Assembly: GCF_031326345.1 (NCBI RefSeq)
Contig: NZ_CP133671.1
Location: 62,001-126,000 of the forward strand
Direction: 5' to 3'
From: Aureispira sp. CCB-E
GTDB lineage: Bacteria; Bacteroidota; Bacteroidia; Chitinophagales; Saprospiraceae
DNA: 64,000 nucleotides
Shown: positions 37,575 through 46,974 of the stretch, one piece after another
How the letters are laid out: each line of letters opens with the position of its first letter
How positions within the stretch are numbered: the stretch's first letter is position 1
Made by a program: the position numbers and the translations under genes
Notes under the pieces: generated by a model
Told to the model about the DNA's origin: nothing
Seen by the model: the letters and a program-made list of their open reading frames with translations, nothing else
The model's database searches: none

Positions 37575-38927
37575 TTAAATCATTCCCCGAGATTTCATCT
37601 CAAGGTATTTGTTGACACTATTTACCGAAAGGTCCTCTGGTCGAGTCAAAATCACTTGAATGCCATACTGACGCAACTCTTGAACAATGCGGTGTTTTTC
37701 TTCTACAAATTTAGAAGCAATAGTTTTATAATAAATTTCTTCTGTAGTGGTTGCTTCTTGATGAGAATAGTCCACTATTTCTGTATTTTCAAAAAAGACA
37801 ACCACTAATAAATGAGCGGTATTAATGCGGCGCAACAAAGGTAATACTCTAGCCATAGCCGAGTAACTTTCAAAATTGGTATACAAAAACATCAAGCTTC
37901 TTCTTCTTATAAATTGCTTGGTTGCCGTATACAACAGTTCGTAATTTGCCTCATAGTTTCGAGGCTGTTCCTTGTACAGCGTTTCAATAATTCGATTGAG
38001 TTGTTTGGGACCTTCTTCTGCTTTGACAGTCGCACCTATTTTATCAGAAAAAGTCATCAAACCCGCCTTATCGTGTTTTTGCAAAGCCACACTAGAAATA
38101 ACCAAACTTGTATTGATCGCATAATCCAATAGGCTCATCCCATTAAAAGGCATTTGCATGGAGCGCCCTTTGTCAATCACAGAGAAAATCTGTTGAGAGC
38201 GTTCATCTTCAAATTGATTGATCATCAAATCATTTCTACGGCTGGTCGCTTTCCAATTGATACTTCTATAGTCGTCCCCTTTTACGTAATTTCTAATCTG
38301 TGCAAACTCATAACTTGTACCCAATCGACGCACTTTTTTCACCCCTCTCATGGTAGATATTCGAGCAACTGCCATCAAAGAGAAACGATTCATCTGCATA
38401 ATAGATGGGTACACTAAAATTTTTTGTTGTTGTCGTTTTTTAATTCTTCGCTCTACCAACCCTAAGACAGAGTGTATAAATAGATTTACATCAAAAAAAG
38501 TATATTCACCTCGAATTGTTGGACGTAGCTTGTAAGTATATGTTTTGGATTCATCTGGTTCTAAATAGTCTTTTATCTCAAAATCTCTTTTTTGAAATTC
38601 TACAGGCAACTCATCTATAATAGTAATCCCCAAGCCCAAACCATATTTATTGTGTAATTTTAATCGAATCGTATTTTCATCTCCTAATGATAATTGTCTG
38701 GGCAAAGTACGTTCGCAAGCAATCTGCACCCCTTTGTTAAACAACAAAAAAACATCTACTACTACAATAGCAACCGCCGCCACCAATGCTGCCTTGGCTA
38801 CTGGCATTAGAAAATAGAAGGGAAAACTGGCAACAAATAGAGCTATGACAGCACCAAATAGCCAGAAAAATCGGGCTCCAAGAAAGACATCTTGGAGGGT
38901 AAGTGTTCTAATTATTTTTTTCCACAT
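37575..38927 (-). CDS. DUF58 domain-containing protein
   Basis: The 450-residue protein has two N-terminal membrane helices (about 15-65). A beta-rich region follows (LKLHNKYGLGLGITIIDELP), then the DUF58 core near residue 215 (RNYVKGDDYRSINWKATSRR) and a von-Willebrand-factor-A-like domain. The MIDAS-type motif DxSxS is degenerate (VIDKGRSMQMPF). DUF58 proteins are typical partners of MoxR ATPases. Here it is separated from the MoxR operon by the RDD, START and dehydrogenase genes, but stays in the same neighbourhood. The zinc-ribbon gene follows directly. Confidence 0.9.
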   Translation of the reverse strand: MWKKIIRTLTLQDVFLGARFFWLFGAVIALFVASFPFYFLMPVAKAALVAAVAIVVVDVFLLFNKGVQIACERTLPRQLSLGDENTIRLKLHNKYGLGLGITIIDELPVEFQKRDFEIKDYLEPDESKTYTYKLRPTIRGEYTFFDVNLFIHSVLGLVERRIKKRQQQKILVYPSIMQMNRFSLMAVARISTMRGVKKVRRLGTSYEFAQIRNYVKGDDYRSINWKATSRRNDLMINQFEDERSQQIFSVIDKGRSMQMPFNGMSLLDYAINTSLVISSVALQKHDKAGLMTFSDKIGATVKAEEGPKQLNRIIETLYKEQPRNYEANYELLYTATKQFIRRRSLMFLYTNFESYSAMARVLPLLRRINTAHLLVVVFFENTEIVDYSHQEATTTEEIYYKTIASKFVEEKHRIVQELRQYGIQVILTRPEDLSVNSVNKYLEMKSRGMI

Positions 38928-39629
38928 AAGTATTATTTCTACAATTTATTGGTAGTCTAAACTATCAATAACTTATTTAGGGCTATTTGAGTTAAGCAAT
39001 TAAGGTTTGTTGACAATTGTAAGTGAATTACTTAAAGATGATTTTCTTTATTCAACACAAAAAGTTAGGCTTTTTTTGTATAAAAAACAATTTTGTTAGC
39101 CGTTGAATCTACTGTATGTTCAAAAAAACAGGAACGGCTTCACTTTAGTTCAGATTAAATGGGATAATGTCGCGTATCTATTTGTTTTCTATAATAGTAG
39201 TTGTTTAAAATTTGAACCTGTTCTTATTTTTTCATAAAAAAAGATTTTTTTTTGTTGGAGGCAGCGGATTATTATTTCGTCTCGTTTTATAAACAAAGGC
39301 AATTTTTTTCGTTACGTACCCAATGGTCTTATTATATAAGATCAAAGTAAAAGGCTAAAACAAAAGTTTACTAGAAGCAAACTCTTGTTACAAATTTTAA
39401 GGCAAATCTGAGCGGATTTGCCTTTTTGTTTTTAGTAGCCTTTGGCTTTTCTCTCAGATTGGCTTACTTTTGGTATATTACAACCATTAACCAACAGTTT
39501 GTGTTGTCACACAATCATAGATTTATGTTGTTGATTTAACTTATTGTCTTCATTTATTAGGTACTCTATAAAGTAAGTTTCTATCATTTTTACAGAGTAC
39601 TAAGCAACTTTACTCAACTATCTATTTGC
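38928..39629. other. Intergenic region with an orphan plus-strand terminator (possible small RNA)
   Basis: No reading frame of note lies here. A good plus-strand terminator at 39399-39424 has no plus-strand gene upstream, because the DUF58 gene points the other way. It may therefore end an unannotated small RNA starting somewhere in 39,000-39,350. I do not recognise 6S, SRP or tmRNA features. A 7-bp inverted repeat GTACTCT...AGAGTAC (39561-39600) lies before the first YD-repeat gene. Confidence 0.35.
39399..39424 (+). terminator. Orphan intrinsic terminator
   Basis: A perfect 10-bp stem AAGGCAAATC / GATTTGCCTT with a 6-base loop is followed by TTTGTTTTT. Strand and T-tract make it a plus-strand terminator with no visible gene before it. 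Confidence 0.75.
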
Positions 39630-40832
39630 ATGAATATCTTGTCAAAGATCATTTTCATTATCGTTTTTTCTTGTACTTTTTCTTTTGGGCAATCCCAAAT
39701 TAAAGAGATGGTAATACTATCCTATGGTATTGGGAAACAGGACAGTCTGATTCGATTCCGAAAAACCATGCAATACGATACTCTTGGGCGATTGATGCAG
39801 AAGCAGAATTATTATTATCATATTCGAGATAATGGGCGATTGACAAAAGAAGAAAAAGCCTTCTTTGATCTGGACAAGCAGGTTTTGACAGAAGAAATTA
39901 TTGATTATCCTGAAGGGAAAGAGCCACTTCGACAAAAATTAATCACACGCTATTTGGATTATCAAGCCAAAGAAGAAGACAGCAAGTACATCTTGCGCCA
40001 ATTGTATGATAAGTTTGGAGAACTAGCCAAAGAAGACACTTTAACTTATGATGAGCAACAGAATTTGACAGAGTTATGCAGTTATAACTATACTGGCAGT
40101 ACGTCTTTATCATGTAATTATTACACTTACAAAGATAGTTTAAAAACTAGATGGACAACTTATGCCAAGTGGAATACAATTAATATAAAAGGAGATGTGG
40201 TAGAACGGTCTGGAAAACGAAGAGACTACCGTTATAAATACAATAAAAAGGGACAATTAACACATACCTGTGGCAAGTACTACAAGAACCGTTTTCGTCA
40301 AAAAATTAAATATGACAAACAAGGGCATATTGTAGAGGATAAAACTATTTTAAGAAGAAAAATTAAGCAGGTCGGTAGTAAAGATAAACCTCCTAAAAAG
40401 AAATATCGAATCAACAAAGAGGAACATATTTTAACCTATAAGGATGGACGTTTGATTTCAGACATCAAAAGCATTAATAAAAAAGAAATCAACAAAAAAG
40501 AAGTAACCTATGAAAATGAACACATTAAAACTGTAAGAAAAACAATTAATGGTGCACTATTAGAAGAAGTTATTTATAGTTATAATAAAGATTGGAAAAT
40601 TATAGAGAAGACAAGCAACCGCTATACTAAAAAGGGAAAAATCCACTATAGAACCATCTCTTACTTTGATGAGAAAGAAAATTTAATTAGAGAAGAGCAA
40701 AACATGGGGGGAAAAATTTTGTCTATAACAAGCTTTGTATACGATAGTCTAGGGAATTTAATAGAAAAAAGTTTATCGTCACATAATAATAAAAGTTTAG
40801 AAAAAACGCTGTATATTTATAAATACTACTAA
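39630..40832 (+). CDS. Exported YD-like repeat protein (paralogue 1 of 5)
   Basis: The 400-residue product starts with a signal peptide (MNILSKIIFIIVFSCTFSFG, cut near residue 20). It then consists of degenerate YD-type repeats: YDTLGRLMQKQNYYYH, YDKFGELAKEDTLTYDEQ, YDKQGHIVEDKTI and YDSLGNLIEKSLSS. It ends in the aromatic tail YIYKYY. YD repeats form open beta strands in RHS/teneurin shells. This protein has no RHS core or toxin domain and resembles the short secreted repeat proteins of Bacteroidota. The mature part is very lysine- and tyrosine-rich. Four more paralogues follow on the same strand, the next 217 bases away. The function is unknown. Confidence 0.72.
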   Translation: MNILSKIIFIIVFSCTFSFGQSQIKEMVILSYGIGKQDSLIRFRKTMQYDTLGRLMQKQNYYYHIRDNGRLTKEEKAFFDLDKQVLTEEIIDYPEGKEPLRQKLITRYLDYQAKEEDSKYILRQLYDKFGELAKEDTLTYDEQQNLTELCSYNYTGSTSLSCNYYTYKDSLKTRWTTYAKWNTINIKGDVVERSGKRRDYRYKYNKKGQLTHTCGKYYKNRFRQKIKYDKQGHIVEDKTILRRKIKQVGSKDKPPKKKYRINKEEHILTYKDGRLISDIKSINKKEINKKEVTYENEHIKTVRKTINGALLEEVIYSYNKDWKIIEKTSNRYTKKGKIHYRTISYFDEKENLIREEQNMGGKILSITSFVYDSLGNLIEKSLSSHNNKSLEKTLYIYKYY

Positions 40833-41049
40833 CACCAACTGTTCTTAATGTCTTCATTTTGCCTCTTTTGTGCATACAAAAAGCACTTTGAAGCAAGGCA
40901 AATTTGCAGTTTAGAACATGTTTTTAACCTAAATGAAAAATGTAGTACTGTGCATTTTATTGTAACAACGGAGCAGCTCTTTTGCTTCAACACGAGCTTA
41001 ATAAATAAAAAAGCAGTTGCTATTCATTGAAAAACAAATAGATACAATT

Positions 41050-42150
41050 ATGAAAAATACACTAATAATGCCATTCTTGCTATTCGTAGCTTTTGCATTA
41101 TCAGGTACTTTACAAGCACAAGATGCGAAAATAAAATCGGTCGAATTCAAATCCTACGAACGACTCCCTGACCAACCTAAAGATTCTGACCTAATCCTTA
41201 CTAAGAAGGAAATAAAAGAATACGATGAAAAAAATCGTATGATCAAATTAGAATTGCACTTGGCCAATCCGATTGGTGAGCTGGTCAAAAACAAAATTCG
41301 CACACAAGAATGGCAGCAAAACTTTAGAACAGATGAAGTCGCTACCTTTGACGAGATGGGAGATCCTATTTTAACGACCAAATCTTATATCTCGAATAAG
41401 AGTAAACTAACCATTAAGGAAGAATATACGGACTACATCAAAGCTCCTGGACATCAATATACCAAAATGTTCAGTTATACATCGACGGGAAAACCTGAAA
41501 AAATTACGTTGACCAATAAAGATAGTCGTAAAGTTGGAGAAGAAGTATATAAGTACAACAACGACAATGAAGAAACTTACTATAAAAAGTGGGAAGTGCT
41601 TCCAAATGGAAAGAAATATATGGAGATCAAAAAGACAGCTTATACGCAAGAGGGCTTTTTGGCTTCTTCTGAAAAAATGGTCAAAGATGGAAAAGATGTT
41701 TATAAAGATTTAATCACATTTCAACGCAACAAGGTAAAAGAGCACCTTAAGTTTAAGAATGGTGAGCAAATTAGCAACTTTGGTGGTGCTAAAGCTGGCT
41801 ATGATCCTAGCAAAGCTAGGGTTTTGATGGAATTTGGTGGTGGCGATAGTGGCGGTGGCGGCTTCGGTGGTTTTGGTCTGTGGACCAATGAAGATGAATT
41901 TGACGATAAGGGTAATAAAATAAAAACTACTCAAATGGCTGGCGAAGAGATTACGCAAATTATCACGTATTCTTATGACAAAAATTCAAATCTTACTGAA
42001 ACCAAAAAAGTCTCTTTTCATGAAGGCAAAGAAACCAGCAGCAGCAAGGAGGTCTTGGAATATGATCGCCATAATAACCTCTTAAAAAAGGCGCTTTATC
42101 AGGATGAAAAACTAATTTCTAAGTATACCTATGACTATACATATTTTTAA
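41050..42150 (+). CDS. Exported YD-like repeat protein (paralogue 2 of 5)
   Basis: The start is set at 41050 (MKNTLIMPFLLFVAFALSGT), giving a clear signal peptide cut after LQA-QD and 366 residues. An in-frame ATG at 41017 adds charged residues before it. Repeats read YDEKNRMIKLELHL, FDEMGDPILTTKS, YTQEGFLASSEKM, FDDKGNKIKTTQM, YDKNSNLTETKKV and YDRHNNLLKKALY. The end is KYTYDYTYF. A glycine-rich stretch (GGGDSGGGGFGGFG, around residue 260) interrupts the repeats and is not in the paralogues. The last 20 bases overlap the start of paralogue 3, which implies co-translation. Confidence 0.72.
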   Translation: MKNTLIMPFLLFVAFALSGTLQAQDAKIKSVEFKSYERLPDQPKDSDLILTKKEIKEYDEKNRMIKLELHLANPIGELVKNKIRTQEWQQNFRTDEVATFDEMGDPILTTKSYISNKSKLTIKEEYTDYIKAPGHQYTKMFSYTSTGKPEKITLTNKDSRKVGEEVYKYNNDNEETYYKKWEVLPNGKKYMEIKKTAYTQEGFLASSEKMVKDGKDVYKDLITFQRNKVKEHLKFKNGEQISNFGGAKAGYDPSKARVLMEFGGGDSGGGGFGGFGLWTNEDEFDDKGNKIKTTQMAGEEITQIITYSYDKNSNLTETKKVSFHEGKETSSSKEVLEYDRHNNLLKKALYQDEKLISKYTYDYTYF

Positions 42151-43291
42151 AATTTTTATTAGGTTCTTTCTATTTAGTTTGCTATCGGTACTGTTTGTGG
42201 TATTGGTAAGCTTTCAATCTCGTTTGCCTACTTCCTCTCCCAAGCCTCAAATCAAAACTCAAATTCATAAAACATTTGAACTAAAAAACAACGAAGCGAT
42301 TCTTCAAAAACATACAGAAACAAAATACAATATACACGGTGAAATTATCGAACAGGCTGAATACACAGAAACAGATTTGGGAAAAGCAGCCTTGGAAAAA
42401 TTAAAAATCATAAAATACAATGTAGAAGGTCTCTATATTGGTAATATGGTCTACAATCGAGATAATGCGCTAATTTGGAGTGAGGAAAATGAATATGACG
42501 AAACGGATCATGTAATTAAAATTACTCATACAGATTATATTCAGCCTTCCAACTCTACTTATACTACCTTGGTTTATGACGATGAAGATCGGGTGGTGCT
42601 AAGCAAAACATACAATCAAGCAGACAATCAGTTGAGTGAGCAAAAACGAACGTACTCTGCTACAGGAGAGCTCCTATCCGCCATCGACTGGTCCTATACG
42701 TATCAAAATTCTAAGTCAATAAAAAAAACAATTAGTTTAGAAAACCAATACAACAACAAAGGGCAAATTGTACAATCAACATTGCTTTCTCAAATAGGAA
42801 AAAACAGACTGAAGGATATCAAGTTGTTCAAAAATAATGCGATTATTGATTGGATCAAATATAAAAATGGTCGAATCGTAAGCCAATTTACAGCTGCCAC
42901 AAGAGATACGACTGCTATTATAAAAGAATATGCCATCCCCCCTCCTATTCCAGAACAGAGGATCGTTTTGGAATACGATGATGCCAAAAGGGATCCACTA
43001 GAAAACATCCCGCACACTCCTTTCAAAACAGTTACGTACAAAACAAATAAATATGGTCTTCCTTCTAAAAAAATTACCAGAACTTATAATCAAGTTTCTG
43101 AGGTAGTCTATTATTTTTACAACGATAAGGAGGAATTAGTATCTGAAAAAACACACAACAAAATCTCCAGAGATACAGACGAAGTTAAGTACGAATACGA
43201 CTCTTATAGTAATCCAGTAAAGAAAATGATTTTTCATAATGAAAAACAGGTGCAAGAGCATTTGTATCGTTACGAATATTATGGTTTATAA
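42131..43291 (+). CDS. Membrane-anchored or exported YD-like repeat protein (paralogue 3 of 5)
   Basis: The 386-residue product begins with a long hydrophobic segment (residues 4-28) without an obvious signal-peptidase site, so it may stay membrane-anchored. Repeats include YNIHGEIIEQAEY, YNVEGLYIGNMVY, YSATGELLSAIDW, YNNKGQIVQSTLL and YDSYSNPVKKMIF. The tail is LYRYEYYGL. A central segment (KLFKNNAIIDWIKYKNGRI) aligns with RYFSNNYVVEWKTFIDGKL of paralogue 4. The start lies inside the last codons of paralogue 2 (20-base overlap). Confidence 0.7.
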   Translation: MTIHIFKIFIRFFLFSLLSVLFVVLVSFQSRLPTSSPKPQIKTQIHKTFELKNNEAILQKHTETKYNIHGEIIEQAEYTETDLGKAALEKLKIIKYNVEGLYIGNMVYNRDNALIWSEENEYDETDHVIKITHTDYIQPSNSTYTTLVYDDEDRVVLSKTYNQADNQLSEQKRTYSATGELLSAIDWSYTYQNSKSIKKTISLENQYNNKGQIVQSTLLSQIGKNRLKDIKLFKNNAIIDWIKYKNGRIVSQFTAATRDTTAIIKEYAIPPPIPEQRIVLEYDDAKRDPLENIPHTPFKTVTYKTNKYGLPSKKITRTYNQVSEVVYYFYNDKEELVSEKTHNKISRDTDEVKYEYDSYSNPVKKMIFHNEKQVQEHLYRYEYYGL

Positions 43292-43448
43292 TTGCAACTA
43301 TTCTAAAACAATGCAAATGAATACTTAATTCATATTTTTATTGTAATAATACAATTAGCTATTTTTAACTCCCAAAACTTGGTATCCTTCTTGCACAACA
43401 AGAAATAACTACATAATTATTTTAGTAATCTAAATTGCTCTTAGGTCT

Positions 43449-44603
43449 ATGCATAGAGAAAAATCTACAACTTTTATACTTATAATTTTATTAGGCTCTT
43501 TCTTCTCATTAAGCACCCATGCGCAGAAGCTTCAAATAAAATCTATTTTGCACCAACAGTATATACCTAATGACGAGGGCAAAATGGAATTGGCAGCGCA
43601 AGTAAAAAGAGAATTTAATTTGTTTAATAAACTTGCTCTTTTTGAAGAATACAAAGTGGATAAGGACGAAAAGTTAGAACTAACGGTCCAAGAAAAACTA
43701 AGCTACGACCCCAAAGGACGCCATCAAAATACGCTAAAATATAATGGCGAGGGTATTCTTCAAGCCGAATCCAAAATCTATTGGGATGAGTACAACAACA
43801 AAAGCAAAGTAGAGCAAATCAAATACGACGATGGCCAACAAACTTCTGTCGCTGTTACTTATTTATTAGAGTATAATAGCGAAGGTCAGAAAGAACAAGA
43901 AAAATTCTTTGATATTGATGGGACACAAATCAAGGGAAAGACTTGGTTCTACAACAATCAAAAAGAAATTAGCAAGTCGCTTCTTTGGATTGAGAATCGC
44001 AAAGAGCCTCGCAAAGAAATTTTGACCAACTACAAACGTAATAATGATGGCGACTTAGTACAGTCTATTACAACAGAGAAAGTCAATGGAAAAGAATTTA
44101 GAAAAGATATTCGCTATTTCAGCAACAACTATGTTGTTGAATGGAAAACATTTATTGATGGTAAACTAGAAAGTCACTTTTTTAACGAGTATAGAGATAG
44201 TGTTATCATTCGTACTACTCGCCAAAACAAAAGGCAAGTATTAACATTAGAAGAAGCTGCTAAAGAACAGGAACGCATCAATAAACGGACAAGTAAAAGT
44301 AAAATATCTAAAGCCAATAAGGATACTGATATCTTTGTCACGAATACAGAATATGATGCCTATGGCAATATTCTAGTGACCACCCAAAGCATCAATGATC
44401 GGGTTCTTACAGTAACTCAATATGCTTATGATGACTATGGCAATCAAATTAAATTGCTAAAGGTGGATAAAGAAAATGACATCAAGGAAGAAACATTAAA
44501 AGAATATGATGACTGGGGGAATATCTCTAAACAGATTTTCAAGAAAAATGATAAAATCGTAAAAGAAGATCATTATACTTATGAATATTTTCCTAGAGAC
44601 TAA
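43449..44603 (+). CDS. Exported YD-like repeat protein (paralogue 4 of 5)
   Basis: The 384-residue product has a signal peptide (residues 1-25, cut after THA-QK). Its repeats are the best preserved of the set near the C-terminus: YDAYGNILVTTQS, YDDYGNQIKLLKV and YDDWGNISKQIFK, each about 30 residues apart. The tail is HYTYEYFPRD. Earlier units are YDPKGRHQNTLKY and YNSEGQKEQEKFF. The gene lies 157 bases after paralogue 3 and is followed by its own terminator. Confidence 0.72.
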   Translation: MHREKSTTFILIILLGSFFSLSTHAQKLQIKSILHQQYIPNDEGKMELAAQVKREFNLFNKLALFEEYKVDKDEKLELTVQEKLSYDPKGRHQNTLKYNGEGILQAESKIYWDEYNNKSKVEQIKYDDGQQTSVAVTYLLEYNSEGQKEQEKFFDIDGTQIKGKTWFYNNQKEISKSLLWIENRKEPRKEILTNYKRNNDGDLVQSITTEKVNGKEFRKDIRYFSNNYVVEWKTFIDGKLESHFFNEYRDSVIIRTTRQNKRQVLTLEEAAKEQERINKRTSKSKISKANKDTDIFVTNTEYDAYGNILVTTQSINDRVLTVTQYAYDDYGNQIKLLKVDKENDIKEETLKEYDDWGNISKQIFKKNDKIVKEDHYTYEYFPRD

Positions 44604-44679
44604 ATATACTTGTCTATTAAAAAAAGTTGGTCGTTCGTTAATTTACTTTGATCAACGACACCAATCCATAAAATAGTCT

Positions 44680-44711
44680 AATATCTGTCAATTCTTGAGT
44701 TGACAGATATT
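44680..44711 (+). terminator. Terminator after YD paralogue 4
   Basis: A perfect 12-bp stem AATATCTGTCAA / TTGACAGATATT with an 8-base loop is followed by CTTATTTT. It lies 76 bases past the stop and separates paralogues 4 and 5 into different transcripts. Confidence 0.75.
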
Positions 44712-44734
44712 CTTATTTTAAATCAACATGCTTT

Positions 44735-45934
44735 ATGAACTATTATTACCTTATTTGTTTTGTCCTTTTTTTTAATTTTTGGGGAAGCTCATCTATCCTT
44801 AATGCTCAACCTCAAAGAAATTTAGATAGTGTTCAAACTATAATCCATACAACTTATAAATATAAAAATGGTGTTCCTCAGTTGTCTATGACAAAGGAAA
44901 GTGTTTACGACACCAATGCTATACTTATCCGTCAAGATAGATACCATTACATGGCTGTCGATACAGGATTTGCGCCCCGTACGCACTATTCTTTTGAATA
45001 CAACCCTGCTCGAAAATTGGGTAGTTATTATACAGAACAACTAACCCATAGCGACAAACCCAAGCGTCAGTATAGCAAGCAACTTTCGAAATTCAAGAGT
45101 TATGACCACGAGCACAAACGTGAATGGGTTCGCTTGTACAAAAAAAACAGCAATTTGATGTTGCGTCAAGTCGAAAAAACCTTTGACAAAAATGGTTTTC
45201 CTACACAAACAAAAACGACCAACTACGATACTTCTCCCCCCAATAGTTCTTTAGAAAAAGTAAGCCGCAATGCCCTAGGTAATATTACCAATTGGGAATC
45301 CTTTGATGATGATGGAGATACAAAAATGCAAGCCCGTTCCTTTCAAGCAACTTATAAAAACGATAGCTTACTACTCCAATCTACAGGATATTTATACCAT
45401 AATTGGAATCAAGTAATCAACAAGTACGATCGCTACAACCAACTAAAGAAAACAATTTTGAGGGCTGGTACTAGAGATTCTAATGGCAAGGTAAAACGAA
45501 CCGACCAAACAATTACCACATACAAATACAATCTACCAGTAAAAACGATCGAAAAAAGACTGAATAAGAAGGTAAAAACAATTACCTACACATTTAATGA
45601 TAATGAAGAAATTCAACTGGTTGTAACTCCTGAAAAAACGTATGAAGAAAAGAAAACGTATGTTTATTTGGATAGTAGCAAACAACTTTTGACAACCTAT
45701 ACAGAAACCCTAGAAGGGCAGCCTTTTGTAAGAAAAGAAATTACTTATGATACAACTTCTAAAATTCAGACTTACACCGAAATTGAATATCGAAAAAATG
45801 GCAAGGACTGGAAAACCGTCAAAACGTATAACAACCGTGGCAATTATACACACATTGACTTTTTTATTGCCGATAAATTAAACAAAAGAGACGTGTATAC
45901 ATACACCTACTTTCCAAAAAAAGAAGAGGACTAA
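44735..45934 (+). CDS. Exported YD-like repeat protein (paralogue 5 of 5)
   Basis: The 399-residue product has a signal peptide (MNYYYLICFVLFFNFWGSSS, cut near LNA-QP at residue 25). It is more diverged, with FDKNGFPTQTKTTNY, RNALGNITNWESF and YNNRGNYTHIDFF as recognisable repeats. It keeps the shared ending, YTYTYFPKKEED. It starts 23 bases after the terminator of paralogue 4, so its promoter must lie very close to or overlap that hairpin. A terminator follows 16 bases after the stop. Confidence 0.7.
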   Translation: MNYYYLICFVLFFNFWGSSSILNAQPQRNLDSVQTIIHTTYKYKNGVPQLSMTKESVYDTNAILIRQDRYHYMAVDTGFAPRTHYSFEYNPARKLGSYYTEQLTHSDKPKRQYSKQLSKFKSYDHEHKREWVRLYKKNSNLMLRQVEKTFDKNGFPTQTKTTNYDTSPPNSSLEKVSRNALGNITNWESFDDDGDTKMQARSFQATYKNDSLLLQSTGYLYHNWNQVINKYDRYNQLKKTILRAGTRDSNGKVKRTDQTITTYKYNLPVKTIEKRLNKKVKTITYTFNDNEEIQLVVTPEKTYEEKKTYVYLDSSKQLLTTYTETLEGQPFVRKEITYDTTSKIQTYTEIEYRKNGKDWKTVKTYNNRGNYTHIDFFIADKLNKRDVYTYTYFPKKEED

Positions 45935-45950
45935 CACGCTCTAAATTACA

Positions 45951-45986
45951 AAACGTCTAATTGGATATATCCCCAATTAGACGTTT
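45951..45986 (+). terminator. Terminator after YD paralogue 5
   Basis: A 14-bp stem AAACGTCTAATTGG / CCAATTAGACGTTT with an 8-base loop is followed by TTCATT; the run through the stem gives T5. It ends the YD-repeat array and may also serve the convergent outer-membrane gene. Confidence 0.85.
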
Positions 45987-46006
45987 TTCATTAAAAGCTT
46001 TAAATA

Positions 46007-46771
46007 CTACTTTTTGTCTTTGGCAAAATCAAAAGTATACACCAACCCAAAGTCGACAAAGTGAAAAAGAGCAAAATTGTATACTTGAGCAACCGATGCT
46101 CCCCCTTCTATTAATCGATACCCTGCTTTGAGTTCTAAAGCATCAATTAAGTCATAGGTTACTCCCAAAAAGATATCTTCTGCTCGCCCTTGTGGTCCAA
46201 CCAAAGCATCTCCTTTTAGCAAAATAGACAACTTCTTAATTGGAGAGTAAATTAGATTGAAACTAATTAACGGAACCGCTCCTAAATCAGTATCTTCTGC
46301 CGTCCGACCTTCTTGCTCCAATGCAATTCGAGCATCTCTCAAAAGAACAGAAGCACCTATTCCAAATCTTATTTTTTCTTTTCGAACGATATTATAACGA
46401 TAACTCAATCGATAAGTATTAAATTTATAATACCCTGTAATATCATCGCCACTAAACGTCCTTCCTGCAAAATCAATCACTTGATTTTTGTAACTAACAT
46501 ACCGAAGTTCTAAAGGCGCTGCGGTTAACTGTATGTCATGTCGATCAATAATTGTATACGATACCTCTGCTCTTATAAATGGATTGATAGATTGCGGTCT
46601 AAAATCACTACTTAGAGAAAAAAATGTTCCTTTATCAACATCACCATTTGGTGTGCGGACGTCATTGTATTGATTAAAAGCAGTACCTGTTTCTACCGCC
46701 ACTCTTAGTTGAGCGTTTGCAACTTGTATTCCCAATAAAAAGAAACTCGCTAGTAATATTTTTTTTATCAT
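46007..46771 (-). CDS. Outer-membrane beta-barrel protein of unknown function
   Basis: I choose the ATG at 46771 (MIKKILLASFFLLGIQVANA), a signal peptide cut after residue 20. The earlier ATG at 46873 adds 34 charged residues before it. The mature 234 residues alternate polar and aromatic residues as in a porin-like barrel (INPFIRAEVSYTIIDRHDIQ, YRLSYRYNIVRKEKIRFGIG, VYNFALFHFVDFGLVYTFDF). No family is recognised. It converges with the YD-repeat array. Confidence 0.68.
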   Translation of the reverse strand: MIKKILLASFFLLGIQVANAQLRVAVETGTAFNQYNDVRTPNGDVDKGTFFSLSSDFRPQSINPFIRAEVSYTIIDRHDIQLTAAPLELRYVSYKNQVIDFAGRTFSGDDITGYYKFNTYRLSYRYNIVRKEKIRFGIGASVLLRDARIALEQEGRTAEDTDLGAVPLISFNLIYSPIKKLSILLKGDALVGPQGRAEDIFLGVTYDLIDALELKAGYRLIEGGASVAQVYNFALFHFVDFGLVYTFDFAKDKK

Positions 46772-46974
46772 AATTCTTGCTTTTTCTTTATACAACACCA
46801 ACCTCTTTAATTTGTTTGCAGCAGTGGCAAAATTCTCTAAAGACTTCAAGTAATCATCCAGAAAAATAAGCAAGCTATTATTTGTTAGTAATAAACTTTT
46901 TCTTATTATGCAGCAGCTAACAACATATAGCCTGAGATTTTTATTTTTTTTCCCATTACATAAACAAAAGAGTC

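Noticed and set aside
38940-39424. SRP RNA, 6S RNA or tmRNA in the gap before the YD array
   Set aside because: None of their conserved sequences (for example the GGAAGCAGCC tetraloop region of SRP RNA) was found; only the terminator supports an RNA here.
40848-41030. 60-residue frame between YD paralogues 1 and 2
   Set aside because: No signal peptide or repeat unit; it covers a stem-loop region in the spacer and looks like chance.
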